Below are positions 1-9,971 of a DNA stretch of 14,083 nucleotides, in pieces (position 1 is the stretch's first letter; the number at the start of each line of letters is the position of its first letter). Position numbers and translations under genes: made by a program. The notes beneath the pieces were generated by a model. The model was not told the DNA's origin. It ran no database searches and saw nothing but the letters and a program-made list of their open reading frames with translations. The stretch comes from Conidiobolus incongruus B7586 (taxonomy: Eukaryota; Entomophthoromycota; Entomophthoromycetes; Entomophthorales; Conidiobolaceae). The stretch spans positions 1-14,083 of the forward strand of contig JNEM01015920.1 of assembly GCA_000697335.1 (NCBI GenBank). Direction: 5' to 3'.

Positions 1-1187
1 TGAATAAATAAATTTTAAAATCAAATTTCTTTTAAAACTATTATAAAATTAAATAATCCATGGAAATAATGAATATAATTAATAATTTATTAGATTTAAG
101 ATTTAAAATATATAAATATCAATATATATATTATATTAGCTAAAAATCATAAAGATATTTTAATTTTATTAAAAGATAAATATAAATACAGATATAGATT
201 TAAATATAATGGAATATTATTTAATGATTATTTATACCTAAAATTAGGTTATTTTAATTTATAAATAATAATTTGAAATTTGATATAATTAGGTTTTTTA
301 AATTAATAGAATATATATTTTAATTGAGTTGGAATTAGTTTATAATTTTATATATTTCTATATGAATATAATTAATAATAAATTGATAATATTTGATAAA
401 GATTTTATAATATAAAATTCTATATAAATATTAAGCTAGATATAATTTTATATATAGATTAATTTAAAAATTTAAAAATTTATAATTTAATGATTAAGAT
501 TTATAAATCAATTTTTCAAATAGATTTAATTAAATAATAGCCTATTAGAAAACTAAAATCAAAAATTAATTAATATTGATTAATATTTATAATAATAGCC
601 TAAATTTTATATATATATTAAAATTATTTTAGATTAGATTTTCCTATTTATTATTTGATTTTTGAGTTATAATTTATTATATATATCAAAATAAAAAATT
701 AGGATATTAATGATAATTATGTATAAATATTTTGATAATTAGTTCAAATTAAGTAATATATATATATTATCATTATTTAATATCAAAAAATAAAATAAAA
801 AATCAATCAAGTGACAATTTGATTTTATATAAAATAAAACAACATTAAGAGCAATTTATTTAATAAAAATTAAAAACAGAAATTTAAAAATTTAAATATT
901 AATATAAGTTTGATAAAGGGAAAAATAAGGTAAAAAATATTTTAAACTCACTAATATAAAAATCTAAAATAATCCTAAAAAATTTAATTAAATTTCAAAT
1001 TTTGATTTAATTTTTATTATTAAAATAAAACTTAGGCTTTGAAAAAAATTCTAATTTTGTAAATTATGGTGGTGATTATACATTAATCTTGCATTAAAAT
1101 AAAATTTCTTAAGTATTTTTTATAAATTTATCAATTTGAAATAAAACATGAATTTAAAAATATAATTTCCATTTATAAAAATATTGA
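1..1187. other. AT-rich gene-poor block
   Basis: This stretch is dominated by A and T runs and short TATA-type words, and all frames are closed at short intervals. I see no gene, RNA gene, clear tandem array or recognisable transposon end. The composition resembles 12490-14083 at the other end and would fit heavily mutated old repeat DNA, but no parent element can be recognised. Confidence 0.6.
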
Positions 1188-1829
1188 ATCATACGATTAA
1201 TTGAATGCAAGTGTTCTCATTTACTAATTAATTTTTCTATTGGATTTAATAAAATTTTGCATGTTGTTAATCGATCTGTCAATACTCCAGATTGTGAACT
1301 TATGAATATTTCATTTTCTTTCATATTAACAATAGAAAAATACTTGTAAATTTGATTCAGGAATAAGTTCAACATCTGAAGAATTGACAATTCCATTGAA
1401 AGTACCCAATATAATATTCAAACAGGTATAAAAGTTGAAAGATATTAATATTTAGGTTGTATCAAACTATATTATTTATCAATACTAAAAACCGAAAGTT
1501 TAATCCATATGATATTTGATGTGGATCAAAATGAGGTTATGCTTCATAATTGTAATTAAATAATTTAATATGACATTAAGCATTCTTATCAGTTTTCAAA
1601 TTTTAATGAATTTTGGTATATTATTAGAACAATTTAGATATTAGAAAGAACTTGTATCCAGCAAAACCGTACTGGAGTTATTAATACTGCAATCCTACAT
1701 CATTTCCAAAGTGTTCACTTTAGTAGTTATGATCATTTACAAATTTATTTTTAATTAAACCTGAATTATCATTTAAAATTGCCGTTTATAATAATATTAA
1801 ATCACATTAGAATAAATTAAGATTCCAGA
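1188..1829 (+). pseudogene. possible relic of an unidentified protein gene
   Basis: One forward frame has about half the stops expected for DNA this AT-rich, with about eight interruptions over roughly 210 codons. The local sequence is also less AT-rich than the block to its left. The first open part starts with IECKCSHLLINF, and a later part reads LIHMIFDVDQNEVMLHNCN. The CKC triplet recalls the start of the mature protein encoded at 1932-2192, but the match is too short to prove kinship. The pattern of alternating hydrophobic residues and scattered cysteines would fit a small secreted fungal protein. No leader peptide with an ATG is visible. It could also be a decayed transposon fragment or chance. 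I do not recognise a family. Confidence 0.25.
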
Positions 1830-1869
1830 AAAAACTAATCAAAATTCTATAGTTTGATATATTTTTTAG

Positions 1870-1877
1870 TATAAATA
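1870..1877 (+). promoter_or_regulatory. TATA-like box of the secreted-protein gene
   Basis: TATAAATA lies 54 bases before the ATG at 1932, a reasonable distance for a short fungal 5' leader. The leader between them is A-rich with CAAAA-type words, and the start context ACAATGA has A at -3. TATA-like words are common in this AT-rich DNA, so the call rests on position. Confidence 0.4.
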
Positions 1878-1931
1878 GATCAATTCTAAAGATGATTAAA
1901 GCATCAAAATATCAAAAGATCATAAAATACA

Positions 1932-2192
1932 ATGAAATTCGCTATTGCCAACGTCTTCGCTCTCCTTGTCTGCCTCATCGATCCCGCCTCTGCTGTCACC
2001 TGTAAGTGTGTCAAGAGTCGTGCCAGTATTACCCGCAGCGTTTGCAACAAGCTTAGCTTCAAGGTTGGTACTGACGATAACTATGCTCATATGGGTAGAA
2101 CTACCTGCTATAACATGACCTGGGACAACACCAAGAAGTACTTCATCCCAGAATGTAAGAGACAAGGTGGTACCGATCATGTCTGCTACTAA
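1932..2192 (+). CDS. small secreted cysteine-rich protein, candidate effector
   Basis: This 86-residue protein has a classic leader: MKF at the start, a hydrophobic core at about 4-16, and an ASA site predicting cleavage after residue 21. The mature part of about 65 residues carries six cysteines (24, 26, 38, 59, 75, 85), enough for three disulfides, one N-glycosylation sequon (Asn61-Met-Thr) and about six net positive charges. Small size, secretion and cysteine content are typical of fungal candidate effectors and antimicrobial-type secreted proteins; I do not recognise the family, so the role is inference. The CDS is close to half G+C in a region near one-fifth. Seven of eight lysines are AAG and all five asparagines are AAC, suggesting selection for expression. 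A GTAAGT at 2002-2007 could mimic a splice donor, but reading through keeps the CxC pair and all later cysteines, so one exon is preferred. The ATG at 1932 is chosen because it directly precedes the leader. Confidence 0.88.
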   Translation: MKFAIANVFALLVCLIDPASAVTCKCVKSRASITRSVCNKLSFKVGTDDNYAHMGRTTCYNMTWDNTKKYFIPECKRQGGTDHVCY

Positions 2193-2300
2193 TTTCCAAG
2201 TCTATTCCCTGACTTTTGGTCTTCTATTTATTCTGCTAATATCTATTAAATGATTTCTTCGTAATTCTCGCGATTTTGGAGAATTTTAGTAGAAAGTATT

Positions 2301-2306
2301 AATAAA
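2301..2306 (+). promoter_or_regulatory. candidate poly(A) signal
   Basis: AATAAA occurs about 110 bases after the stop of the secreted-protein gene, after a tract whose composition falls back gradually to AT-rich. Fungal poly(A) signals are loose and this word is frequent here, so the call depends on position only. Confidence 0.3.
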
Positions 2307-2644
2307 AATACCATTTTAAGATAATATTAAATCGATTTTTTAATTAAATTATCCAATCTTTCATAATTATTCATATATTTTTATAAAAATTCAAATCATA
2401 TGGTTTTATAGTTGAAAATTCCCTGATAGTTTCTAGGATATGTGAAATAATTTAATACTTGATCTTTTATTTATAAATAATAAACATCTCTCTTTTTTTC
2501 TACACACACTAGTGATTGATTCCGCAAATAATGTATTATGCTCAATTCAATCTAACAATTTTATTCTTGCAATGATCCAATATAATCATTTTCCCTCTCA
2601 CTTCATAACTTCTTTAAATTTATAGTGAATATTTATTATTCAAT

Positions 2645-2890
2645 ATAAAGAACATTATCCTTTTAACTCTCTCCTCCCTGATTGATGCCAAGACTGAAAA
2701 ATTTATTGACAAAAACACTCTATGTTGTGTGTAAAATTATGCAAGTAGAGCTTATTCCTTGGTTTTTCAAGGTGGCAAATAAATAGATAAATGTGGATAT
2801 TACAACATTTACACTTCAATAATCGTTCAATATCTTTTTATTAACTGTTATAAAAATAACAACTAGTTCTCAAGTGGTGCTAAACATATA
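2645..2890 (+). pseudogene. possible relic of a small secreted protein gene
   Basis: A forward frame begins with a leader-like hydrophobic stretch (KNIILLTLSSLIDA). It is followed by a polar part with cysteines, including KFIDKNTLCCV and, further on, IDKCGYYNIY. A few interruptions fall across about 80 codons, so it is not a working gene as it stands. The leader resembles that of the intact gene at 1932-2192 in length and character (a short basic start, aliphatic core, then a small-residue end), but the mature parts do not align by eye. It lies about 450 bases downstream in the same orientation, so a small cluster of secreted-protein genes, one alive and one dead, is possible. Chance cannot be excluded. 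Confidence 0.28.
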
Positions 2891-4440
2891 AATTGTCATT
2901 AAAAACTGATTAAAATTAGTAATATTAAAAATATTTACTTATTGTTCAGTTTCAAAATGATTTTATAACTATTATTTTATATATAATATATTTATTAAAG
3001 TAGATCATTACTATATTTATTTTTATTTAAATATTCTATTGTTATACTATTATATTTTCATTTTTATTTTCAGAATAGTTTAATTATTATAAATCTTCAA
3101 TATTATTAAATTATCAAAATTCAAGTATCCTACACAAATTTAATAATCTGGTTGTTAAATTGATTTTTAAGTAAAGAGAGTTTTCCAGTTATAATATATC
3201 ATCATAATATCAAAATTTAAATGTTTATTTAATATATATCATGTACAAATATATTTTGCCAATATTAACTTCCTCCAGTTTAAATTTGATCTTATATCAT
3301 TCAATATAAATAAACTGATAGAGATAATTAATTAAAAAATTAATTAAAAGAGATAACTTGATAGAATAAATTGGTACATCTAATATTTTGAATTATATTT
3401 TGAGCATTTATAGGATCATCATTATTAAATCATGCTGGTCTTATTATCTGATATACATTGGTCATAAGATATCAAACAATATATCTCTATATATTTTTAT
3501 TAGATAAATTCTACAATATCATAAAACGCATTTAAATAAATAACCTATATTTCTAATCACTCATAATATATTGTTTATTCTGGTTATGCTTATAGCAATA
3601 TAATAATATATCAGTTATTCTAACAAAGTATTCCCAATTCCAAATGTAATTTTGAATTGGAATTAACCGAATATACTTAAATATATAATTAGTAAACTCA
3701 ATTCTAATTATCCATACTATTTGAAAAATTTACAAGCAAACATATCAAATTATATATACTATTTTTATAGATTTGATAATTTTATACTATTAATCAAAAC
3801 TAAAAATAATCAAAAAATAAATTCAAAATTATAATTTGATTGTGTAAAAAATGAAGACTTGTATAGAATTCCTCAAATTGATCAATTTGAAAATGTAATA
3901 ATATTATTGAATTGAAATTTAATAATATACATTTGACATCGCATGATTCTAGTATTCTATACATTTAAACTATTAATTATACTATTTGACTATAAATTGT
4001 TGACATTTGATATAAATATATTAAATAATGAAAAGATGATTAATTTGATAGGATATTATTTTCAATAGTATAAATAACATGTAAATTTCTTTATATTAAA
4101 GTGATTTCAAGTGGTTAAAAACTTTTCATGAATTTGCTATAGCATTATAAAATAATAATTATATATTGTTATTTGTTGATAATTCAAAAAAGGAATAATA
4201 ATACGGGAATGTAACAAATTGTGATTCAAAAAAATTCTAATTTTAAATATATAATTTATTTCTTTATTTGGTAAAGATTGTTATGAAAGAGGTATATTTT
4301 CAACATATGATCCATTTTATTACTCATATGAAGTAGCTATTTCATTTATTAAGAAAACTTGATGATTTTAATATAGAAACCGCTTTATATGAATATAATT
4401 AACATTGAATTTATCCTATATAATTTCAACTGATTATACT
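2891..4440. other. AT-rich intergenic block
   Basis: No convincing gene or RNA is visible. A short open stretch at about 4255-4359 was considered and not accepted. The right edge is the junction with the retroelement at 4441, where sequence with clear G+C content begins abruptly. Confidence 0.5.
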
Positions 4441-4464
4441 AACACGTCTTGGGAAAGCCGTGTT
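4441..4464 (+). repeat. left-end palindromic terminal repeat
   Basis: A 24-bp unit has perfect 6-bp arms, AACACG and CGTGTT, around the loop TCTTGGGAAAGC. A near copy in the same orientation lies at 9972-9995 at the other end of the coding body, and its loop TCTTGGGAAAGC is identical. The unit also forms one end of the 335-bp LTR-like block. Confidence 0.75.
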
Positions 4465-4486
4465 AATTTGGTGGAGAATCTATACT
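4465..4486 (+). other. candidate primer-binding site
   Basis: AATTTGGTGGAGAATC follows directly after the left palindrome and contains TGG, as expected where a tRNA CCA end or a self-primer would pair at the start of minus-strand synthesis. The matching primer cannot be identified by eye. The same 16 bases occur once more in inverted form at 9956-9971 with a single difference. A leader of about 150 bases without a reading frame runs from here to the first Gag ATG at 4638. Confidence 0.45.
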
Positions 4487-4637
4487 CCCATCCCCGTTCG
4501 CCTAAGATCACGCCGTTCAAATATTAATCAATAAGAACATAATTCCAGAAAAATAATAGTCGTTAAGAAGAAATCAATACGTTTGAGAATAATTTTACCA
4601 AAAGCATCGAATATCACTCTCAATATAACAACCCAAA

Positions 4638-5710
4638 ATGAATGAAGAAACTAAGTGTTACAATATCAATATGGATAATCGTCACCAAGAAGATAATATG
4701 ATGAATAACAAAGAATATGAACCACAAAATGATACTGAAGATTTGAAATAACAACCCGATTTTATCCAAGAATTAAAGAAATCACTTAATAACTTTAACC
4801 GTGAACAAACCATCACTCTGAAGATATTAATTGAAGAAGCATCAAAACCAGTTGACACCACTTTTGATAATGTTGACTTAAACTTCTGTAGCGAAAATAG
4901 CACTCTTAGTATTGAACCAAAAACTCAAACAACAATTAATAATAACAATCTAAACCCACCAAGTTTTGAAACCGATATTAGTTCTTACACACTATTCAAC
5001 CCTTACAATCTTGTCAATCAGACCAATTGGCCATATTTCGATTCAAAAAAGTCCGATCCTGAAGTATGGATAAAACGAGGTAAGGTGCTGAAGGAAGCAT
5101 GTAACGTGCCAGATAATATCGCACTAAAAAAGGTTCAAATTATTGTTGATCCGAAAACTAGCTATTGGCTTTGAAACATTATAAACCACAAACCCAACTT
5201 TACATGGAACAATTTCGTCAAGAGATTCAAAGAACGCTTTTATAATCCAAATCGCGAACAAGAATTGATCACCAAATTATACTTAGTTAAGATGTATCAA
5301 AACTAACGTGTTGAAGATTTTGCTTACAGGATCAAAAACTGGGCACAATCTTTACAATACAGTCATGATATTAACCTTGTCAAAATCTTTGAAAAAGGGT
5401 TATGTCCAAAAATTCATGAAAGAGTTATTCAAGAATCAATCAACTTTGGCATTAGATCTAAATTCAGTTTCAATAGAATATTGGAAATAGCCATTAAGAA
5501 TGAAAAAATTGTCATGGAAATTGAAAAATATGAACAGAGCAATGCCTTCAACAGAAATCTGAACAAATTTATCAAGGAGCTGAACAAGTTTGCAATAGAA
5601 GGTAATCAATACCACAAACCTTACAAAAGTTTTTCAAAAAAGTCAAGACCTCTGTCTGAATCAAATCACAGCCATAAAGACACTGGAAATGACAATAAAA
5701 ACTGAAAATC
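4638..5710 (+). pseudogene. Gag-like region of the fossil gypsy element
   Basis: An acidic, Asn/Gln-rich start at the ATG at 4638 is followed by a capsid-like stretch. At about 5200-5300 there is a retrotransposon Gag signature with a W, then RFKERFYNPNREQ and a further hydrophobic helix. That is the pattern of the Retrotrans_gag family, which forms the particle shell in working relatives. The later part is lysine/asparagine-rich and coiled in character. I see no clear CCHC zinc knuckle. The region is broken. Confidence 0.7.
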
Positions 5711-6395
5711 AAGTGAAAAATCCCCTTTCTCTAAAGAAAAAGCAGAGAATAAAGATAAGGAAGCAAACACTAAAAAAGATGGTCATCTTATTAGAGATTT
5801 TACAATTGATAATTCATATGAACAAAACACAAGTGAAGTCATAATCAATCCCAATGCAATACAGAAGGATGATAGAGTTATCAGTGAGTGTATAGTTACC
5901 AATTCAAATCAGTCAGAACCCAATTTGTTAATATGCTACAACTCAACCCTTACCAAACCTTTTTATAAGCTAAATAAATTTCTGGTTACTGAACACAATA
6001 AAGAAACAGTTGAACTACTCATGGCTATGTTTCATGGAAGAGAAGAAGATGAGGATCACCTAAGTGAAAATGAAAACAACGAAATCAGGTTATCAATTAA
6101 CAATATACAAAACTCTATGACAGATACTGATAAACAAAATCCACCAAATAAAGATGTGTTTATAGAAAAGGAGAACAGATTCAGGATCAGAAAAAAGAAA
6201 TCTAAAAGAGGTTATATTAAAGAAGCTATTAACAAAGAAAATATGATCAAATTAATTTTAAACTACATAATTCAAATTCCACTATATACCTTAATAGAAC
6301 TATCACTAAAACTGAAAGCAAAGTTTATTAAACCAATAAATCCAAGAATTCCAAATCAGGCTCTTATAAAAGATATATGCAAAAACACAATATTG

Positions 6396-6800
6396 ATCTC
6401 AAAATTGCATGAAGAAGCTATTCTGCCAAAGAAGTTCTTCAAGCATAATATTAGATATAACCTATCTATATTAGAAGACACTGTTATTGAAGCAGGAAAA
6501 AATGTTAAAATAAGAACAGATATTGCTATCACACTTTTAAAGAACATATACACTAAACTCAAATTAAGATTTAGTCTAGTTTATAATGATAGTTTAATAG
6601 TAGGAGGAGGTGTAATTGACAGTGGATATTGTGATAGAATATTTGTAATTCTTAGAAAGTAAAGTAAAACCAACAAATTAGTCAAGAAATAAGACAGAAT
6701 TGCATAGTTGATCCCAATGGAAAATCACCATACCTAGATTATTAAAGTTGAACTGAATGATTTACCATAACAAAAAGGGCTTTAGATCTATAAACAAAGT
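6396..6800 (+). pseudogene. dUTPase domain within the gypsy polyprotein
   Basis: dUTPase hydrolyses dUTP to dUMP and pyrophosphate and keeps uracil out of new DNA. An unbroken 245-codon stretch from 5925 to 6662 ends in a recognisable dUTPase fold pattern: an IRYNL block where the family's first motif lies, then VIEAGKNVKIRTDIAI, matching the usual strand before the PRSG-type motif, then GGGVIDSGY, close to the family's GVID..Y signature that binds the uracil base. Stretches resembling the DRIAQLI motif and the glycine-rich C-terminal motif follow at about 6685-6800. The N-terminal 150 or so residues of that stretch are a charged linker with no known domain. The domain sits between Gag and protease, the same relative place as in betaretroviruses. 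As part of a fossil element it is presumed inactive. Confidence 0.75.
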
Positions 6801-6839
6801 TAAGCAAACAGCTAGTGAAAACAATTTACTAATGGGCTT

Positions 6840-7150
6840 AGGTTATCCAAAAGTGAAAATTAAAATATATGATACTGATACTATAACCTATATTGATGGT
6901 GGTGTTGGTAAAAATATCATCAGTTAAGATATAACAAAACTTATCAATATTAAAGAGTTAGAAGAAACTAATGTTACACTTCAAATACTAAATGGTATTA
7001 TATATCTAATTAGAGAAGCTGATGAAATACCCATTAAAATTGCTAGTATCAAAATAAAAGTGAGTTTTATTACTGTGGAATCTAACAATATACCTGTGTT
7101 ACTTAGTTGCTCTTGGTTAATTACCATTAATGCAGAAATAATGTAGAAAG
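6840..7150 (+). pseudogene. retropepsin-like protease region of the gypsy element
   Basis: The region reads as a small beta-rich domain with a D-G-containing block near 6890-6925, positioned like the active-site loop of retropepsins, and a hydrophobic block with VLLSCSWL near 7095-7120, positioned like the family's ILG.PWL segment. In working elements this enzyme cleaves Gag and Pol. Its place between the dUTPase and the reverse transcriptase supports the assignment. Similarity is modest and the copy is broken. Confidence 0.6.
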
Positions 7151-7439
7151 ACAAGAAGTTTACCATTAACTTTAAAAGCTAAAAATGTGTTTTAGATATA
7201 TTTACAAACAACAAAATTAACAATGGAACCTTAATTGAAGTATCAGAATCTCACACTAATTTGATGCTAATTTTTGATAAAGATTATAATGAATCAATTA
7301 AAGATTTGTTAAATGTCTCAGATAAATAGCATGTTAAAAGAGAAAGACTTGTTGAAATTTTCAATGCAAACCTTAGAATTTATGTGAAATCTCTCTATGA
7401 TTTAAATGGAACTGATAAAATCAAATACTATATCCTATT

Positions 7440-8710
7440 AGAAGATGAAAGAATGAAACCAATCTATAAAAAAATGTCAAGAATTCTAAAATACTTACAA
7501 GTTGAAATAGAAAAAGAAGTTAAGTGAATGTTCAATGCTAACATTACTGAAGAATCTAATTCACCATAGGCAAGTAAACTAATTGTAGTACCAAAACAAA
7601 ATAGAGGTATTAGACTTTATGTTAACTATAAACCAATTAATACCATAATAATTAAAGTATTTATTGCTAAATATACAAGACATTATTAATATATTACAAT
7701 ATAAACTTATTTTTAGTATGCTTGATCTAATGAGTGATTATTGGCAAGTTTATATGACTGAAAAAACAAAATTAACACAGCTTTTCAGATACCCTAAAGT
7801 TATAACTAGTTCATTAGAATGCCATTTGGATTAATATTAGCTTTGAACACATTTTAGAAGTTGATGAATATAATATTAAGCAAGTATATCAACATATTTA
7901 TATGTATCTATTTGGATAATGTTATAATATTTTTTAAATCAATTAATAAATATCTTAAATATACTAACTTAGTATTTTAAGTATTTAATAATATAAACTT
8001 AAGATTAGCTTAAAAAAAGTTATTTCTTATTTGAAGAAATTAATTATTTAAGCTTTATCATTAGAGATAGAGTTGTCAAAACCAATCTTAGAAATGTGGA
8101 AAAAGTAAAGAATTTTAAAACTCCTAAAGATAAAACAGATGTAAAAGCAATTCTTAACTTATTAGGATTTTATTACTATTTTATTAAGAATTATTCAAGA
8201 ATCACTACACCATTGATTAAACTTATTAAAGAAAAAACTGAATTTGTATGATTATCTAAAAAAGAAGCTTTTTATAAACTCATCAATAAATTAACTAGTG
8301 AACTTATTTTAACCAGCTTAGATTTCAAAAAAAATTTATACTATCAACAGATGCTTTAGATTTAGCTATTAGAATAGTTCTAGCATAGTTAGACTTAAAT
8401 AGAAAAGAAAGAGCTTGCAGATATTTTTCTAGAATTCTGTCTCCTATAAAAAAAATACTTTATTACTTGAAAAAAAGCTCTCACAGTAGTTTCAGCTATA
8501 ACCTATTTTAGAAACTATTTATGGGGCAAGTATTTTATAGTTTATATAGATTATATGCTTCTTCATTAGTTTTTATTCACTACAAAACCTTTTGCACAAT
8601 TAGCTTAACAAGTTACTATCTTTATAGAATATAGCTTTACTCTCAAATATAAACCTAGCAAATATAATGAGGATGCTAATAGATTAAGTAGATTAAAATC
8701 TAAAGTATTA
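7440..8710 (+). pseudogene. reverse transcriptase and RNase H region of the gypsy element
   Basis: The fingers start with SPxASKLIVVPK-type and RLYVNYKPIN blocks near 7560-7640. A FSMLDLMSDYWQV block follows near 7710-7755, and the Y-L-D catalytic-loop region lies near 7905-7930. The connection segment LLGFYYYFIKNYSRI lies near 8159-8205. RNase H of the gypsy type follows, with LSTDALDLAIR near 8340-8375, the YFSRILSP block near 8422-8446 and the LKYKPSKYNEDANRLSRL end near 8645-8697. These blocks are standard for Ty3/gypsy Pol and copy the RNA into DNA in live relatives. The region carries many interruptions. Confidence 0.85.
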
Positions 8711-8909
8711 TTTACAAAAGAAATTAAAATGATTAATGGAAAAAAATATAATAAAACTTCAGAAGAAATTATATATCATTTATTAAGAATAGAATATGAT
8801 GAAAAGTATAAACCTACAAGAAATATTAGAAACAAATATATTAAATTCAAAATCATTGATAATAAGCTATTTAAAGTCAAGAGATCTAAAAAAGGTATTA
8901 TATACAAGT

Positions 8910-9960
8910 AAGTACCAATTACAAAGGAATGTTCTGACATTATCAAAATAGCTTATAATAGCTTAAGATATTTTGCTGCAATAGCTATATTAGAAAAGAT
9001 TAAATCAAATTACTATTAGCTTAACCTTGAAAACAATATTAAGTCTCTTATTAATTCCTGTAAGAAATGTTAAATCTTTAAGATTAAAGAAACAAGCTCA
9101 AATGATTTGATTAATATTATCCCTAAAGGTATTTTCAACAAATTTGGTATTAACTTCATTAAACTACTCCTTAAAACAAAGTTACAAAATAGATATATAA
9201 TGATAACAATAAAATACTTGTTGAAATAGCTTATAGCTACATTAGTTAAAAAAGCCACATCAATTGTTGTTGTAGAATTCATATATAGAATAATTATCAT
9301 TTATTATAGTATTCCCAATGAAATTATATCTGACCAAGGTTGTTATTTTATAAATGAGCTAATCTAAGATCTATATAATATATTAAAAACTAACTATATA
9401 CACACTACACCATATATACTTAAAACACATAGGTTAACCAAGTGTTTTAATGGTTTACTTTGTAGTTCCTTAGCCAAGCTCACATTTGAAGATATAAATG
9501 ATTAGGATTATCATATCAACTCAGTACCCTTTGTATATAGAACCAAATACTATGAATCAAACAAGAACATTCCTTTTAAAATACTATATGGAATTGAAGC
9601 ATCTATTCACTTTAAAGATAATAATCCCTTAATAGAAGTGGAAAAAAATTATTGAAATAGTCAACTACAGCACTTGAATCTCTTGAGAGCATAAATTTTA
9701 TCTGACATTAAATTAAAAGCTGAAGAAATTCTTGAAGATGAAAAAATTAAAGTTGGTGATATAGTGAAGTTTTGGAGAAAAGATGTTAAAGCTAACTTAG
9801 GTACAAAATTCAAAGCAAGATGGGATGCACCATATAAAGTTATTGATAGTAACACCAAGGGTACATACAAAATTATTCCTCTACCTAACATAATAAAAAA
9901 GGTAATAGGATAGAATAACTGAGATATGTTAGAACTATACAATAATCTATACCCTGATTC
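8910..9960 (+). pseudogene. integrase region of the gypsy element
   Basis: The H2C2-type zinc-binding part lies near 8930-9075 and ends in a CKKC pair. The DDE core follows, with GINFIK near 9150-9170, the SIPNEIISDQGCYFINE block near 9313-9357 and the HTTPYI block near 9402-9420. A GPY/F-like C-terminal module at about 9750-9900 contains DIVKFWRK and KARWDAPYKVI. Integrase inserts the cDNA into host chromosomes. No chromodomain is seen before the end block. The reading runs almost to the end block, and its last codons overlap the inverted primer-binding-like motif at 9956-9971. The region is broken. Confidence 0.82.
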
Positions 9961-9971
9961 TCCACTAAATT
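9956..9971 (-). repeat. inverted copy of the primer-binding-like motif
   Basis: On the minus strand this reads AATTTAGTGGAGAATC, matching 4465-4480 on the plus strand at 15 of 16 positions. Similarity ends directly after GAATC on both sides. On the minus strand it follows the 335-bp block exactly as the plus-strand copy follows the left palindrome. Confidence 0.7.

Noticed and set aside
2002-2007. GTAAGT as a splice donor inside the secreted-protein gene
   Set aside because: It encodes the CKC segment, and reading through preserves the frame, all later cysteines and the stop. No convincing branch point and acceptor pair was found.
1920-2180. Minus-strand open frame across the secreted-protein gene
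   Set aside because: It is the antisense shadow of the convincing forward gene. It lacks a leader and cysteine pattern, and stays open only because of the forward codon bias.
4255-4359. Short forward open stretch containing FGKDCYERGIF and YYSYEVAISF
   Set aside because: It has protein-like character, but 35 codons between stops is common by chance in this DNA, and no leader or continuation was found.
4441-4520. tRNA gene or tRNA-derived SINE at the GC-rich left end of the element
   Set aside because: Small hairpins and a GTTCG-like word are present, but no cloverleaf with matching acceptor, D and T arms can be drawn. The position favours a retroelement primer-binding region.
4682-4903. Minus-strand open frame in the Gag-like region
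   Set aside because: It is an antisense shadow of the Gag-like sequence, with no family signal of its own.
6356-6562. Minus-strand open frame across the dUTPase domain
   Set aside because: It is antisense to a recognised domain, and its hydrophobic character follows from the lysine- and asparagine-rich forward reading.
8729-8911. Forward 60-codon open frame taken as a separate small gene
   Set aside because: It is the linker between RNase H and the zinc-binding part of the integrase in the fossil element, not an independent gene.
9070-9942. Minus-strand open frames at 9070-9300 and 9661-9942
   Set aside because: Both are antisense shadows of the integrase region, where the forward reading shows clear family blocks.
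9750-9971. Chromodomain at the end of integrase
   Set aside because: The reading after the GPY/F-like module is short and ends at the LTR-like block. No aromatic-cage pattern of a chromodomain was seen.
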